In this document: positions 45,712-59,000 of the stretch, piece by piece
Layout: each line of letters begins with the position of its first letter
Numbering within the stretch: position 1 is the stretch's first letter
DNA from: Batillaria attramentaria
Lineage: Eukaryota > Mollusca > Gastropoda > Batillariidae
Assembly (NCBI GenBank): GCA_018292915.2
Contig: JACVVK020000495.1
Location: 132,501-196,500 of the forward strand
Direction of reading: 5' to 3'
Length of the DNA: 64,000 bases
Position numbers and translations under genes: made by a program
Notes under the pieces: generated by a model
Database searches by the model: none
Seen by the model: only the letters and a program-made list of their open reading frames with translations
What the model was told of the DNA's origin: nothing

Positions 45712-45955
45712 TAGCATGTTTAGCAGGACTTCGTGAGGACTGAGGACTGGACTTCGCCGCTGAGCAGGATAACCCGCCCATGTATGATCATAATTATAAC
45801 TAAGCTCACGCGGCTAACGCGCTGCAGTTAGCTAATGGCACGTCACTCTAACTTGACGTGCCGGGCTAGTTTATATGTATGTAAAATGGGTTCCGCTCAG
45901 TGCTCAGCGGCGAAGTCCTCCGTCCGCCTTACGCTGAAGTCCTACTAAATATGCC
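45712..45955. mobile_element. Diverged foldback element, relative of 16854
   Basis: Left arm TTAGCAGGACTTCG ... ACTTCGCCGCTGAGCAG and right arm CTCAGCGGCGAAGTCCTCCG ... GAAGTCCTACTAAAT form an imperfect hairpin, with the same spacer words (GCTAACGCGCTGCA) as 16854-17054. Confidence 0.8.
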
Positions 45956-46630
45956 TAATGTTCAGCGGCCACCTACTGCCTGACTTCTGCTGTCTGTGCA
46001 AAAAGACAACGGGAATTAAAATTTCATCAGTGAAAAATGAGAGGCACAACGACTAACCCCGTCGGTACTACGCCGGAACGAAATCACTGGCTTCACTGAC
46101 TGACTGACCGTGATACCGTGGCGGTATTTCCGAGGAAGTCGTTTCCCCCGCAGCCCACCTTACTCTGTGAGCGTACAAAGCACTGGTGAAGTGGTGAATT
46201 TGTGGGAGGAAAGATGGAAAGGCAGTGCCTAACAATAAAATGAGCCATTGTTTCACGGACACCTACGCTTTAGTGGCATTCCAACACAGTAGGCCTAGCA
46301 CGACTGTGTCGTCCTGAAGAACGGTTCCTACTCTCCAAATTATTGTGCGAATCTAACCGAGCGCCGCCCTGGGATGAAAACCGAGCACTGGGTCACGGAA
46401 TTTTTCCACCAATCAGAACGCGGCAGAAGCTTCCGGAGATTTGGCCCGAAGCTACTCTTCGGAAAAATGGAAACATGATAGCCTAGTCTGCGAGTGGTAA
46501 GGAGGCTGTGGTACAGTGTGAAGTCGGTGATGTGGCACTTCTGACGGAAGAGGAAAGTTTGGTGATAGTTTGCGTAAGAAAAGGCGCATGATCGTACGCA
46601 AGCTCTCGTTATAGTTAACGTTCTTCTTTG
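45956..46630 (+). promoter_or_regulatory. Region upstream of PLOD; probable promoter / 5' UTR
   Basis: Contains CCAATCAG at 46409. A possible 5' UTR exon ends at GAGTG|GTAAGG (46496|46497), spliced over 135 bp to the acceptor TTCTTCTTTGCAG ending at 46633. Transcription start not identified; inference only. Confidence 0.35.
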
Positions 46631-46667
46631 CAGCTGGGCTTGTGAAGTGGCTTGTCATACTCGTAGG

Positions 46668-46731
46668 ATGGAGAGGATGGTACTTTTCATCGTCTGCGTC
46701 TTTGCCTTGTCTTGCGCTTGGGCGGTCAATG
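46668..46731 (+). CDS. PLOD: PLOD exon 1 (signal peptide)
   Basis: ATG at 46668 (context TCGTAGG-ATG); a second in-frame ATG is three codons on. The hydrophobic core [15 protein letters not shown] ends the signal peptide. Donor AATG|GTAAGT, phase 1. Confidence 0.92.
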
Positions 46732-49700
46732 GTAAGTTTGAGTTCGAAATTGTGTCACTTTCATAATTATAACTCGGATTGCATAGTGATACTGTTTCCA
46801 GTAACGCAACTTAGACGAGACATTGATTAACAAAGTTTGTTACGGGAGGGAGGGGGGGGGGGTACCTGTGGGTTTGGTTTGCAGCACAAGCATTGTGCAC
46901 TCATTGGCGTCTGTGCAGCTGCGTACACATGAGAATAGCTGACACAGGTCACGTAGGCACATTTCCTGGAGGTACTCCAGCTGTGCCGAACACCGCTTGT
47001 GGCATGGTCAAGCTGGGCAATTACCCACCATAGACAAGATGGCCATTGAGTGATTGAGGGAGGGATGGTGTCTTTCATTAGCATAGCACCTCCTGTAGGA
47101 ATGCTGGCACTTCATGGCCATGCACTACATGCACCATGACTGATGCAGACAAGGACACAAAGCTTTCATCTATAACTCAGTAAAATCAGTTGCGAGAATT
47201 CACACAAGACATGTTAGTGTTGGAAATATTCTTGAATAAATTTTGTTGAATTTATTATGTGTACTTTTTAACCTAAATCAACTATACAGTGATGCTGATG
47301 AAGTCTGCAAACTTTTCCTGTAGGCCTGTTTTATGCCTTTCAATTTGACTGGAGATATCGTTAAATTAAAGTCCAGCACAAAGTACTTTGTTTTGTGTGC
47401 ATGTATTTGTAGTTTTTAGTACAGTTATGTGTATGCCAGTTATGCATGCATTTACTGATACACATGTACTACACTGTGTGGCTGTGAAATCTGTATTTTT
47501 CAATGGAGCTGCAGAAAATTATCCCCTCCTACCAAATTATGTTATTATCAGTACTGAAAATCATGTTGTTTTTTGTTCCTCTCACTTCCAGAAGTCTGTG
47601 CAGAGTCTACAGATGAGTTGAAGTTTCTTCCAGAGGGAGGTAAATTACGCTTACTTGATGATGATTATTCCTTGTGTACATACAGCTTAGTGACTTGTAA
47701 TATGTATGTATGCACATGTAGCAGGGAGAAGTGTAGATCAGGGGACACATAGAATAATAATAATGAGTATTGTATAGGTGCTTTAGCCAATTTCATGAAT
47801 CGGCTCAAAGCGCCACGAACTGAACCCAACACCCATGCTCACGTGAATCACACGCATTTTCTCACACACTGGACATAAACACGTCACAATCACGTGACAA
47901 TCATGTGGTGCAAAGGGTCAGCTCAGCTATTTAAATTTCGGAATTTAGAATTGCATTTATTTTTCAAATTTGGTGGGCTGAACATGTATACATTATGTAT
48001 ACATCATTACATGTATCTGATATGAAATAATAAATGATGTGATTATGGCTTCTTCTTTTTTTTTTCAATATGACTCAACAAAGTGTCCTTTTTTCATTTA
48101 TGTTTATTTAAACTGAGGTTGCCTTTTTTCAGATCTGTTGGTGATCACAGTTGCAACAGAAGAAACAGATGGGTTCAAACATTTCATGCGTTCAGCAAAA
48201 AAATATGGCTACAAAGTGAAGGTATGGAAAGAAGACAGCAGGGAGAATAGACATAACAGCTTACTAACCTGTATTAGAATGAAAGCACGTAAAATGCTTC
48301 ATTAGAGGTGGGCTTTTACACTGCTACTGTTCTCGATATAAGATATCTGTGATCTGAAATACTGTGCCATACACTGTATGACACACTATGATTTTATTCT
48401 AAAAGTTTTACGCTTTTACACTGTGCTTGACTGAAAGTTAGACATCATTCGTGAATTTCAGTGTCAATGTTAGTCCCCACATTCCCACCCCACCCCACAT
48501 GCATGACCCACACACCGAAGTCCTCCGAAAGAGACAGAACTGTCATTTGTTTGTGATGTGATGTGAATCTGGCCATTTGTTTGATATCGACAAGTCGTCA
48601 TGAACATGAATGGCTAAGTGTGTAAATGATTTGTTTTCACCGTGCTGCCTTACCATGTGCGCAGGTGCTGGGCATGGGTGAAGAGTGGAGAGGTGGTGAC
48701 GTGAAGAACTACGCTGGCGGTGGACACAAAGTCAACCTCCTGAAAAAGGAGCTGGCAAAATACAAGGATGATAAGAACTTACTCATCATGTTTACTGACA
48801 GGTATGGATACTGGAAAATTCACCTCGTGCGCAGCTTGGCCCGCATGTAAAAGTCGAGGTTAGGGATTTTAGCCCCAGGTTAAAGTCTAACCTCGAACTA
48901 AACTAGCTCTGGGGTTGAATTTTCTGTTGTTTTTTATTTTGTTTAACCAGGAAGCGGGTCCATTTCACCATGGTACCTAAGCCGCTAGAGAAGGATTTTT
49001 TTTTCCTACCTTTCTTCGCTTCCTTTTTATTAATTTAATTTGGTTTTTGGGTTTCTTTTGTCTTAGTCTGGGTTAGGCCCGTAGCCATGGGTTAAATTAA
49101 CCTCGAGTTTTACATGCGGGCCCTGTTCATATTGCCTCAGGAACATATAATAATTAATATAGACCCAGTGTTCGTTATTACGCACTTATGTGTGCCGTTT
49201 ACACAGAGATTTCAGAATCTGCCATAGAGGTTTGGGGGCTGTACGTTATTGTGACGCACGGTTTTCAAGACCTGAAAACCGAAACTAAAACAACACACCT
49301 CAGACGGTCGCTGGAATGGGAAACAACAGAGAATCGTGTGCCCTATTGCTGGGGTTTCCCATTAGTTAAAGCATGTGTTGTCTCCAACAATCTTGTAAAC
49401 AGTGGGTCTGGTCGAACCAGGATTTTCATACTTGGGTCTGACCCTTTAGTTTAATTTAAAAAGTTTAAGTTTACAAAACGACCCTCTGAATTTGACAGAG
49501 AGAAAGGGTCAAAGTGACCCTCAGTTTTGAAAGCTGTAAGGAACACTGAGACCTATCGTTATCACACAATCAGGTTTCTGTGGTTACAACAGGGTCTACA
49601 GTTCATCGAATTTAAGTGGAATACATACATGTACATGGGGGAACTATGTTTGTCGAATGACATGTAACAGTTTGTGTATTTTGAGGTATAGTTGTTTACA

Positions 49701-52700
49701 AACAAAACGTATACATGTATATATATTATATACATGTACTTGCTTACCCTGACCAGTATTTTGAAAGATTGAGAGTAACAGCTGCTGTTCAGGGTGTAAG
49801 TACTACGTGTAGCTGTCTTTGAAGTTGTATGAATATAGTTGAATCTGTATGTTTTGCTTTTACAGTTATGATGTGGTGCTCACGGACAGCTCTGACACAG
49901 TGCGAGAACGGTTTGCAAAGTTTGATGCCCGAGTTGTCTTTTCTGCTGAGGGATTCTGCTGGCCCGACGCCTCACTAAAGGTAAGGGGGCTTGTGATGTA
50001 CCGTGATAACCTTAACTTTTCGACCGTCCGTCCTCTTCGACCACAGTGGAAAATCTGGGAAAGTTAGATACAGTGTATTTATAAACAATTTCCTTACTTT
50101 TCGACCAGACACCTCAGAGTCTGTCCCCAAGTTTTCCACCTGGCCAGTAAAACTTTGCAGCAACCTAAGGATAATGCCAAATGTCCAGACGAAATGAAAC
50201 AAATCGGTAAAACTTCGCTGATTTACCACAGTTGCATTGTTGATACACATACTGCCCAAGTTGTGTGAGGCCAGAACAGAGTAGTCTCCCTTCACAACTA
50301 CCCCTTCCGCCATCTTTCTAGTTTCTCTTTGTGAGTTTTGGTCCATTTGAGAGTTTGGAAGGTGAAGAATGCTCATATGCAATGAAAAAGACAAGGAGAA
50401 TTAATGATTAAAATGCTAGGTGAGGTTTACAACGCTTTTTGTGCATTTCAAGGCCCTTTGACACAAGATACTGTTTCCAGCAGCATTGTTATTGGCCCCA
50501 CCTGTATACAGGGGGTTCAGTTGAGATGTTCGTATATCGAATCTGAAACTGGTTTTCTCTGCTTCTTGGTTTCAACCTGACCTCGAAATCAATATTTTTT
50601 AGTGTAAAAAGCGGTTGAGAAGTTAAGGTCGTTATGGTAAACATATCAGGATTGTATAATTTAAAGATTTTGATATGAGTGATCTTGTGTACCAAGAGGC
50701 TTTGACTGTGAGTGACAGATCGCTGGACTACAGCGGGTTGTGAATTGTGAGTTTTGTGAACGTCCTTTGGCATATATATACATTCAGTCTCATGTTACTT
50801 ATTCTGTTATTCACTGTCATTTCAGGACAAATACCCACCAGTGAAGCCAAGTGAAAAGCGATACTTAAACTCTGGGGGTAAGAAAATTTTGTTACTTTTG
50901 CTGGTACATGCATGTACTGCTTTGGAAATGTTCAGCCCACAAAATTTGTCAAATAAATGCAATTCTAAATTCCGAAATTTAAATAGCTGAGCTGACCCTT
51001 CGCACCACGTGATTGTAATGTGTTTATGTCCAGTGTATGAGGGAATGCGTGTGATTCACGTGAGCATGCATGTTGGGTTCAGTTCACGGCGCTTTGAGCC
51101 GATTCATGAAATTGGGTGAAGCGCCTATACAGTGCTCATTATTATTATTATTATTGTTATTAAAATGTGGCTTGTTAAAAATTTTGTTAATGGTTGTTTA
51201 TTTCTCAAAAAGAGATTTTAGGCTCCTTGTTTAAAGTACAAACGTATTATGACTATGAGGTTTGTCTCTAGAAAATCTTTCATATATGTATTGATCAGCT
51301 TTGTTTGGGTTTTTTTTCCCTCCATCTGCAGGATTTATTGGGTATGCACCAGAACTGTACGAGATAGTCCGCTACAGCACCCTGCGGGATGATGGCGATG
51401 ACCAGGGTTACTATACATCAATCTTCTTGGATCGATCTCTTAGGGTATGGGAACAGATCTTTGCTGTTTCAAAAACTTGTCAAAAGTTCCACAGCTTTTT
51501 TTTTTCTGTTTTTTTAACTAATTAGATTTATCATGTGTTGTTTAGCAAGTTCAGCGTCTGTAACTAGATTTCATTTTGACCAGAATGACCCATCGTCCTC
51601 CCTCTCACACACACACACACACACACACAGTCTTGATGGTCAGCACTTGATTAACATTACACCAAACACCACCTCTCCTCTAAGAGTAAAATTGTGATAA
51701 TTAGTATTACTAGAGTCGGACAAACTTCCTAAGTACTTAGGTAGATGCTTGCATTTGCGGTGTTTTAACTCATAAACTGGTATTTTATTGCAGGGGAAGT
51801 GGAATATGAAGCTTGACACAAAATCAGAGATTTTTCAGAACTTGAACGGAGCCCTTGGTACGTAGACCTGTGCAATGCCTCAGTGTGGTGAGGCATGGCA
51901 GAACATGAATTTTTAGACTCGGATGCAATGAATAAGGATACCGTAATGACCCTAACTTCGTGACTGCTTTTTACACTAATAAATCTTGAATTTGAAGGTC
52001 TGGTCAGCAAAGCAATTGAATGCCGTACTGCGAAGTCAGCAGGTTTTGTCAGTTTGTTTTATTTTTTCTGGACATCTGGCATTATCTTAAGGTTGCTCCA
52101 AAGTTTTACTGGTCTGGGTGGAAACCTAAACTCACACTGTTGGTGTGTGGTCGAAAAGTCAGGATTTTTTTTTTTTTTTTTAATCTAACTTTCCCAGATT
52201 TTGCACTGTGGCTGAAAAGTAAGGACGGTCGAATAGTTAAGGTCATTGCGATTATGTGCATGCAGTATTCATAATTTAAGCTCTTGTGCATCTCTTCTAG
52301 TCAGAGTTATTTAAGAGTGAAATGTGTGTGTGTGTGTGGGGGGGGGGGGGGTATTGGACTATCAGTGCTCGGGTTAAGTTGGCTTGGGTTTGAGTTCATA
52401 GCCAAAGGTTTGTGTTGCATGTTGCTGTACTGTGTCTTTAATCTATTTTGGTTTAAAAGGACCCTCGGTCACAAGCAAGTGAAAATTCAGGGTTGAACTT
52501 AAAATGAAGCATGGTAAACCATCTGTCAGATGAATGTTTAGGTTTCAGGTCTGGAAGAGACTTTTTGTTGATGTTTAGAATACATGTACAGGTTTAGCTT
52601 GTTTAAACCTGAGCAGAGAAATTATTTCAGGTGGTGCGTACATGTACCGCAGTCAGACTCAAGTGATCATAAAAAATTGAAACATTTGTATGCTAAGCAT

Positions 52701-53044
52701 CCATGCAAACGGATATATATGTATCTTTATCTTTTGCAGGGGACATTATTCTCAAGTACCGCGGGAGCCACAGTTTTCTCTACAACATTGTGACTGGCAC
52801 ATCACCAGTTGTGGTTCACGGAAATGGACCTATCAAGGTATATGGACATAGCTGAGGTTACCTTTTTAGTGCGTATATGTGACCCGTTCTCGCGAAAGGG
52901 ACCGTAAGTCACGCTAGGCCGACTGCCGCTACCGGCTGGCTGTCGGTGCTAAACACAAGCATTTTCTTTTTCATTTTGTCCTGTTTCTTTCTCTTTAAAC
53001 TCCCAAACACCCACCCTGTTTCTTTCTCTCCAGTCAAGCTTGTT

Positions 53045-53092
<48 letters not shown>

Positions 53093-56000
53093 TTAAACCC
53101 TTGCTTACCTACCTACCAACCAATGGGTTAAACTGTGTTCTGTTGAAATTTCAGTGACAAATCATGATCTCAGAAGCGCGGTATGGTGAAGATGAGGGTT
53201 ACTGTAAACTGTTGTGTTTATGGTACATGTAGTTTGTTTTCATGGAAATTCTTCTTATTTATTGTTATAATTGCATTGAATTTGCTTGCTCTGTTTTTTT
53301 CCATTAAAGCTTTGTTTGTTTCATTTTTGTTGCTGTTTTTCGTATATTATGACACTTATGTTTTGTAGAAGTTTACCATACATGAACAGTCTGTGTGTAT
53401 CAGTGTTGATTGCCAGCAGCAGATCCTTTCACTACACTTTCACTCATCATTTCTGTTTATTTTCACTACCTTCTTGCGCTTATCTTTTCTGCCAAAATTT
53501 TTGAAGACATTAGTGGATTTACAGTGAGATGCTGCAGCTGCAATGCTTCATTTTTACACTCCTAATTCCTTTTCTTACAGCAGGGTGCTTTAAAAAAAAA
53601 AAAAAATCATGACTTTCATGTAAAATTTATGGAGCATTTTTTTTTTTTAGTCTTGGGGTGGGGGATATTCTATGGCTGTTTGTGTGGTTATTAAAGTCTC
53701 AATACGTTTGTTACACTGTGGAAAACTTTCTTTGAATGTGCTTTATTCGTACCGTGCATCAGAATCAGCCACTTAGGACAAAATGGAGCATCTGTAACCA
53801 TTGTGGTGACTCTGGTTGACATGTATGTTGTTCTGCATGTGTACGTAGAAGTACCGTGCACTGAGCAGACAGTGTTATATAGTGTTATATAGTTGCGGGC
53901 TGAAGACCAACTTGACAGCACTGATCGGTGACTATTCTCTGCCTCTTTTGCTCCGCCAGTCAACCTCCCTCGAAACCTTCAAAACAAATCTAAAAACCTA
54001 CCTGTTTTCATCTCAAAGCTCCGTCTAACCTCCCTCCGTCTTTCTGCATCTCCTTATTAAGTACCATACATGCAGTTGCCCTGGCCCTGAACCTTCACGT
54101 CTATCTGTCTCTTTACCTGTACTCTAAGCGCTTGGAACTACCTTACATGTAGATTAAGCGCTATATAAATAAATTATTATTATTATTATTATTGTCAGTG
54201 ACTTTGTCTATCAGCATGTTTATCTGGTACAGAAGCTAGTTTTAGCTGGTAGATATATGGAAGCGCGGGGCCAGAGAAAGTCATACTTCTCTACTATTCG
54301 AAGCCACAAAATCATGAAAATGGTCCCAGTGGCCAAAGAGAACATCTGTCCATTAGGCAAATGCCTCAGGGCTTTGTAAGTGGCAATTTTTCACCCTCAG
54401 AACTCATTACAAACATAAAGAGTGAGACTTGAAGTCACCTTTGGCTCAAAAACTGTTTCCAGGTGGAGTTTAACCGGCTGGCAAATTACTTGGGTGATGG
54501 TTGGACAACCAGTTCAGGTTGTCTGTCGTGTCAGGAAGATCGTATCTCCCTGGATGGGGTCAAGGTAAGTAATTCAGGATGATGATACCATGTATATATT
54601 GGATTTAAAAAAAAAATCTTTTCTTTATTTTGTTTGATGCTGCATGTGTTTGTAGTTAAATGTATGTGTGGAGGCATGTTGTGTGTGTTTCTGGGTGAGT
54701 GAGTGTGTGTTCCTTGTAAGGCGCCCTGAGCTCCCACGAGAAGGAGGGTGTCCCTTAAGTACCCATTTTATTATTATTATTTTTTTTTATTTTTTTTTTT
54801 TTAAGCAGGCACAGGTGGGATTGGGGTGTTACTGTTGCCAGAGAAAAAATACTTATTTTAAATCTCAGCAGCTCCAAAACATCTACTTCCCCACCTCAGC
54901 CACTGTTTTTGTTTCAAACTTGATTTATTAGCGTTGATAACTCGGTCCTGTGCATATGGTCACCACAGCATGAGCAAAGGGGCACAAGAAAGCAGCGCTT
55001 TAAATGTTGTAAGCCGCAACACTCACTCATTCACTCGCTCTCGCCTTTTGCCCCTTCTGGGGCATAGGCCACCGGCAAGGGTACTCCAGGCCTCCCAGTC
55101 CAATTTGAATGATACATGTGAGCTGTACTACAACTGTACTAGCCAGCCTGCTTCATAAAATATTTTTTCTTTCCTGTTTTATTCTGGATTTTGTCTCTCT
55201 GTCTGTATTTATTTAATATGTTTGTTCATTCATTTGCAGATGGACGACTTCCCTACAATTTTGATGGGTCTCTTCGTGGAACAACCGACACCGTTTATAC
55301 GTGACTTCTTTCAGAGAATCACAGCCTTGAACTACCCCAAAAGCAAAATTGACCTCTTTGTTCACAACAAGGTAATGATTGTGTTCTTACTGGCTTCACA
55401 ATGCTTACTATTACGAAGACACCATTTTAAGTGCAGTTTGGGAACTTGTCATTGTGTGGCTGCAGTTGTGATGCAATTGTTGTCTGTCTCCGCTGAGCTT
55501 TACTATTTTGATTTCATGGACAAACAAGCCTGAAAGTCAAAAAAAGTTTCAAGATGTTCATGTAATTTTTGTTCCCCCCCCCCCCCCCAATCCTTTCCCC
55601 TGATGCATATTCAAATGTAGTTTTAGTATGAGCAAGATTGCTGTCCACGATTGTTGCAGGAAGAGCTTCACCGTAAAGACGTGACACGTTTTCTGGACGA
55701 ACACGGCAAGGAGTATCGGTCTGTGGCCCACATCTCACCGTCCGACAATATGGGGGAGGCAATGGGTCGCAACTGGGGCTTGTATGTCTTCTTCTTTATT
55801 TTCTCTCTGTTTATTTTCTGTAAAATTTGCTTTTAGATTCTTCATTTTGAAAAGTTTATGGGGGGTCGTGGAATTTCCATATTACAGCTTAACTCTTTGA
55901 CGACGAAGCACAATTTCTAACACGCGATTTCCTATAGGAAATCGCGTGTTAGAAATTGTGCTTCGTCGTCAAAGAGTTAACGTTGCGTTGGTTGGTCAGT

Positions 56001-59000
56001 GTGAGAAACTTGTGTAATGAGGGATTTGGACGATCTGCGATTGTATGTGCATAGTACTGTATGGAGAATGTCGTAGCAAAATGTTAAAAAAACGAAAACA
56101 GTTTCAGCTGTTTAAGATTATAAACCAGGAAAGCAGTAAAGACCCATTGTTGACACTAGTGATTGTGTTTCAGGGAGGAATGTGTGAAAAAGAACTGCCA
56201 GTACTACTTCTCTGTTGATGCCGTGGCCCAGCTGACTGATCCAAACACACTGATCACTCTCATTGAACAAAACAGGTGCATAATTTACTCGTTTTCGTGG
56301 CTTAAGGCTTGATATTGTCTGGCTTCCAACCACCTGGCAAAAACAGCCAGGCACGAAGTTGCTTTGCATATATAATCTTGAACAGATATATGGCAGACAA
56401 TTGAATTGATTGGTAATTCTTGCTGCGGTTGGTTGGTTGGTTGGTTGGTTGGTTGTAGTTTAGTTTTTGTGTTCTCCTGGTAACTGCCTGCCTCTTTTTA
56501 TGGCTCACTGGTTCTGCTTTTGTTGTCTAGCTCTTGTTCAAGTTGTCTTTGAGTTTGTCTCAGTCTGTGTGCTGTGTGTGTTTGTGTGAATCCGTTCAAC
56601 CCTGTTCGTATACTCAGCTCAGCCTATAGTTTGGAGTGTGAATATATACATAGGTATGTACTGGATGTACGCAGGCGCGCTCGTATGTATGCTTTACTAT
56701 ATGTATTTATGTTTTATGTATGCATGCTTTCTTTGTATTTATGTAACTGATTATTCATCTATTGTCCAGGTATTTATTCATTCTCGTGTTTATTTATCTA
56801 CTTGGAAAGCATGTAAAACTCTTCCGAGATGCGCTAGATACAAATCTTTATTATTATTATTATTCTTGACAGGACAATCATCAGTCCCATGTTGACCAGA
56901 CCATACAAACTGTGGTCCAACTTCTGGGGAGCCCTCGGTAAAGAGGGTTACTACGCTCGCTCTGAGGACTACATGGATCTGGTGGAGGATAAGAAACTGT
57001 GAGGACATAAACTTGCAAGTGTTTCGGTCAGGTTGGGGAGGGTTTGAGTGATACATTGTCAATGCATGTACATGATCGCACAGGCCCCCGTAGTATAGTG
57101 GTTCGCACTTCGGACCATGGACCTGGGTTCGAGTCCCAGATGAGGCAAGCAGAATTTTTCCTACCTAGGTCGGCTCCTGCCCCGAGCGGGTGTGCTATGG
57201 GCCCATTTGGGAGGCTGTTGCCACACAGCCAAGATTTACCCACTTCACGGATGCGACTTTGGGGGTGCTTCCCTTATGATGTGGATGATTACATGGGCGG
57301 CACCGCAGGTGCCGTAGTTCCCAGACAAGGTTAATGCTGGGATATTTTTGACAGGAAGCATGGAATGCTGCCCTGTCCTGCAGTCCCAAACCACACGGAC
57401 CTCCATAGCATCATCTTACCATCATCCTCATCTCCATCATCATGCATGATAAAAATGCCCCAGCCAAGCCCTCTGTGGATTCCACCCATCATCTGGGAGG
57501 AACACCATTACTGGAGCTGGCAAAAAAAAACAACAACAACAACAAAAAAACCAACCCTGTACATGAACGCATAAAGTGTGTAGGATGAGGAACAGGTGGC
57601 TGGGGAATAGCGCATTTTTTACTGTACTCAAGACTTCATGGTTGTGGTTCTCATCCCACCACCTGCATACTTTCAGTCTGTGCCCTGTATACAAGGAGCA
57701 GACAAAGGTAAAGATTATTTAACAGGCGTTTTACAGCAGAGCATACATGAGCTGTTGGATTGATTTAAATTTTCATGTTTTCTGTGTGGGACTGGAGGGA
57801 AGACAAATATATTGACTCGTGTTGGGCAGGGGATTAGGTTCATGCATAAGTTACCACTATTGAGACTGAGAGATTGTGAGTATATATTTTTTTTTGTTCT
57901 GGAGGATGTGGAAAATGTTCGTTCATGTACGTGTGTGAAGTGTGTTTGTTGGATAGTATGTGATGAAGGCACTTTAAGCTCATTATCAAATGTGCATAAG
58001 TGTTATGGTTAGGGAGCTTGAAACAGTCTACATTCTGCTTTCTTCTTCTGTCTTAGGGGACTTTGGAACGTACCATTCGTGATGAACGCCATACTGATAC
58101 AAGGTTCTCGTGTGGACAAACTGCGAGGATCGCATGTGTCCAGCACTCAGATTGATCCAGATATGGCCTTCTGCCAGCGTGCAAGAGATTTGGTAAAGAT
58201 TTTTTAAAATTCGCCTGTCTTTAGTTGGCTGAGTGAAATTTTATACGCTGTTGGGCTTGCCAGCCCTATCATCATCCAAGAATCAGGAATAAGTGCTTGT
58301 GAAATCATTGGCGCTCATGCTGTTTTTCTAGTCGATAGTCTAGTCCCTTGTAAATTCTTTCTTTGACAGTTTGTTGCAAAAGATATATTGAAGTGCTGGT
58401 AAACTTGAGAAGCACCAACAAACTTGATACAGTTTCATGGCTGAAATGTTTACTGTCTGCTAACACGGGAAATGGTTTGTGGTTTTCTTCCATTCAGTAT
58501 GCACACAAGACGTGAAATCTGTTTTGCATTGTGATCCATTTGTAGTAGTCAGGTGAGAGGTTCAGAAGTGGTTATTGGGTACATACTGTTACACGGAGTC
58601 CCCTCACTGAAGTGAAAATTGAGGACAGTGCTGTCTGTTGCACACAGCGTTACCTGAAGCGTGGTTCTGTTGCTGGTGAATTTTGTCTGGTCAGGTGATG
58701 GGCTGGCAAGTCACTGTGGGTTTGTACTGTTAGTGTTCCACTGAGTCCCATTGTTGAAATGGAAGTGAAGACCGTTGTCTGTTTCTCTGTCACAGGGTTA
58801 CTTCATGTTTGTCACCAACCAGAAGAGACATGGCCACCTGGTCAGCCCAGATTACTTTGAGACGCACCATGTCCACAACGACCTCTACAACATGTTTGAA
58901 AATCCTTATGTGAGATTTCGTGCATCACGCAACACACAGCTAAATAATACAGTGAAACTTGCATTGGGCAGTGCCACATACAGGCAAAGACGGTCACCGA

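Noticed and set aside
57085..57155. tRNA gene at the head of SINE-B
   Set aside because: Same reason: fused to the SINE-B body shared with 14137-14640 and flanked by a target duplication.
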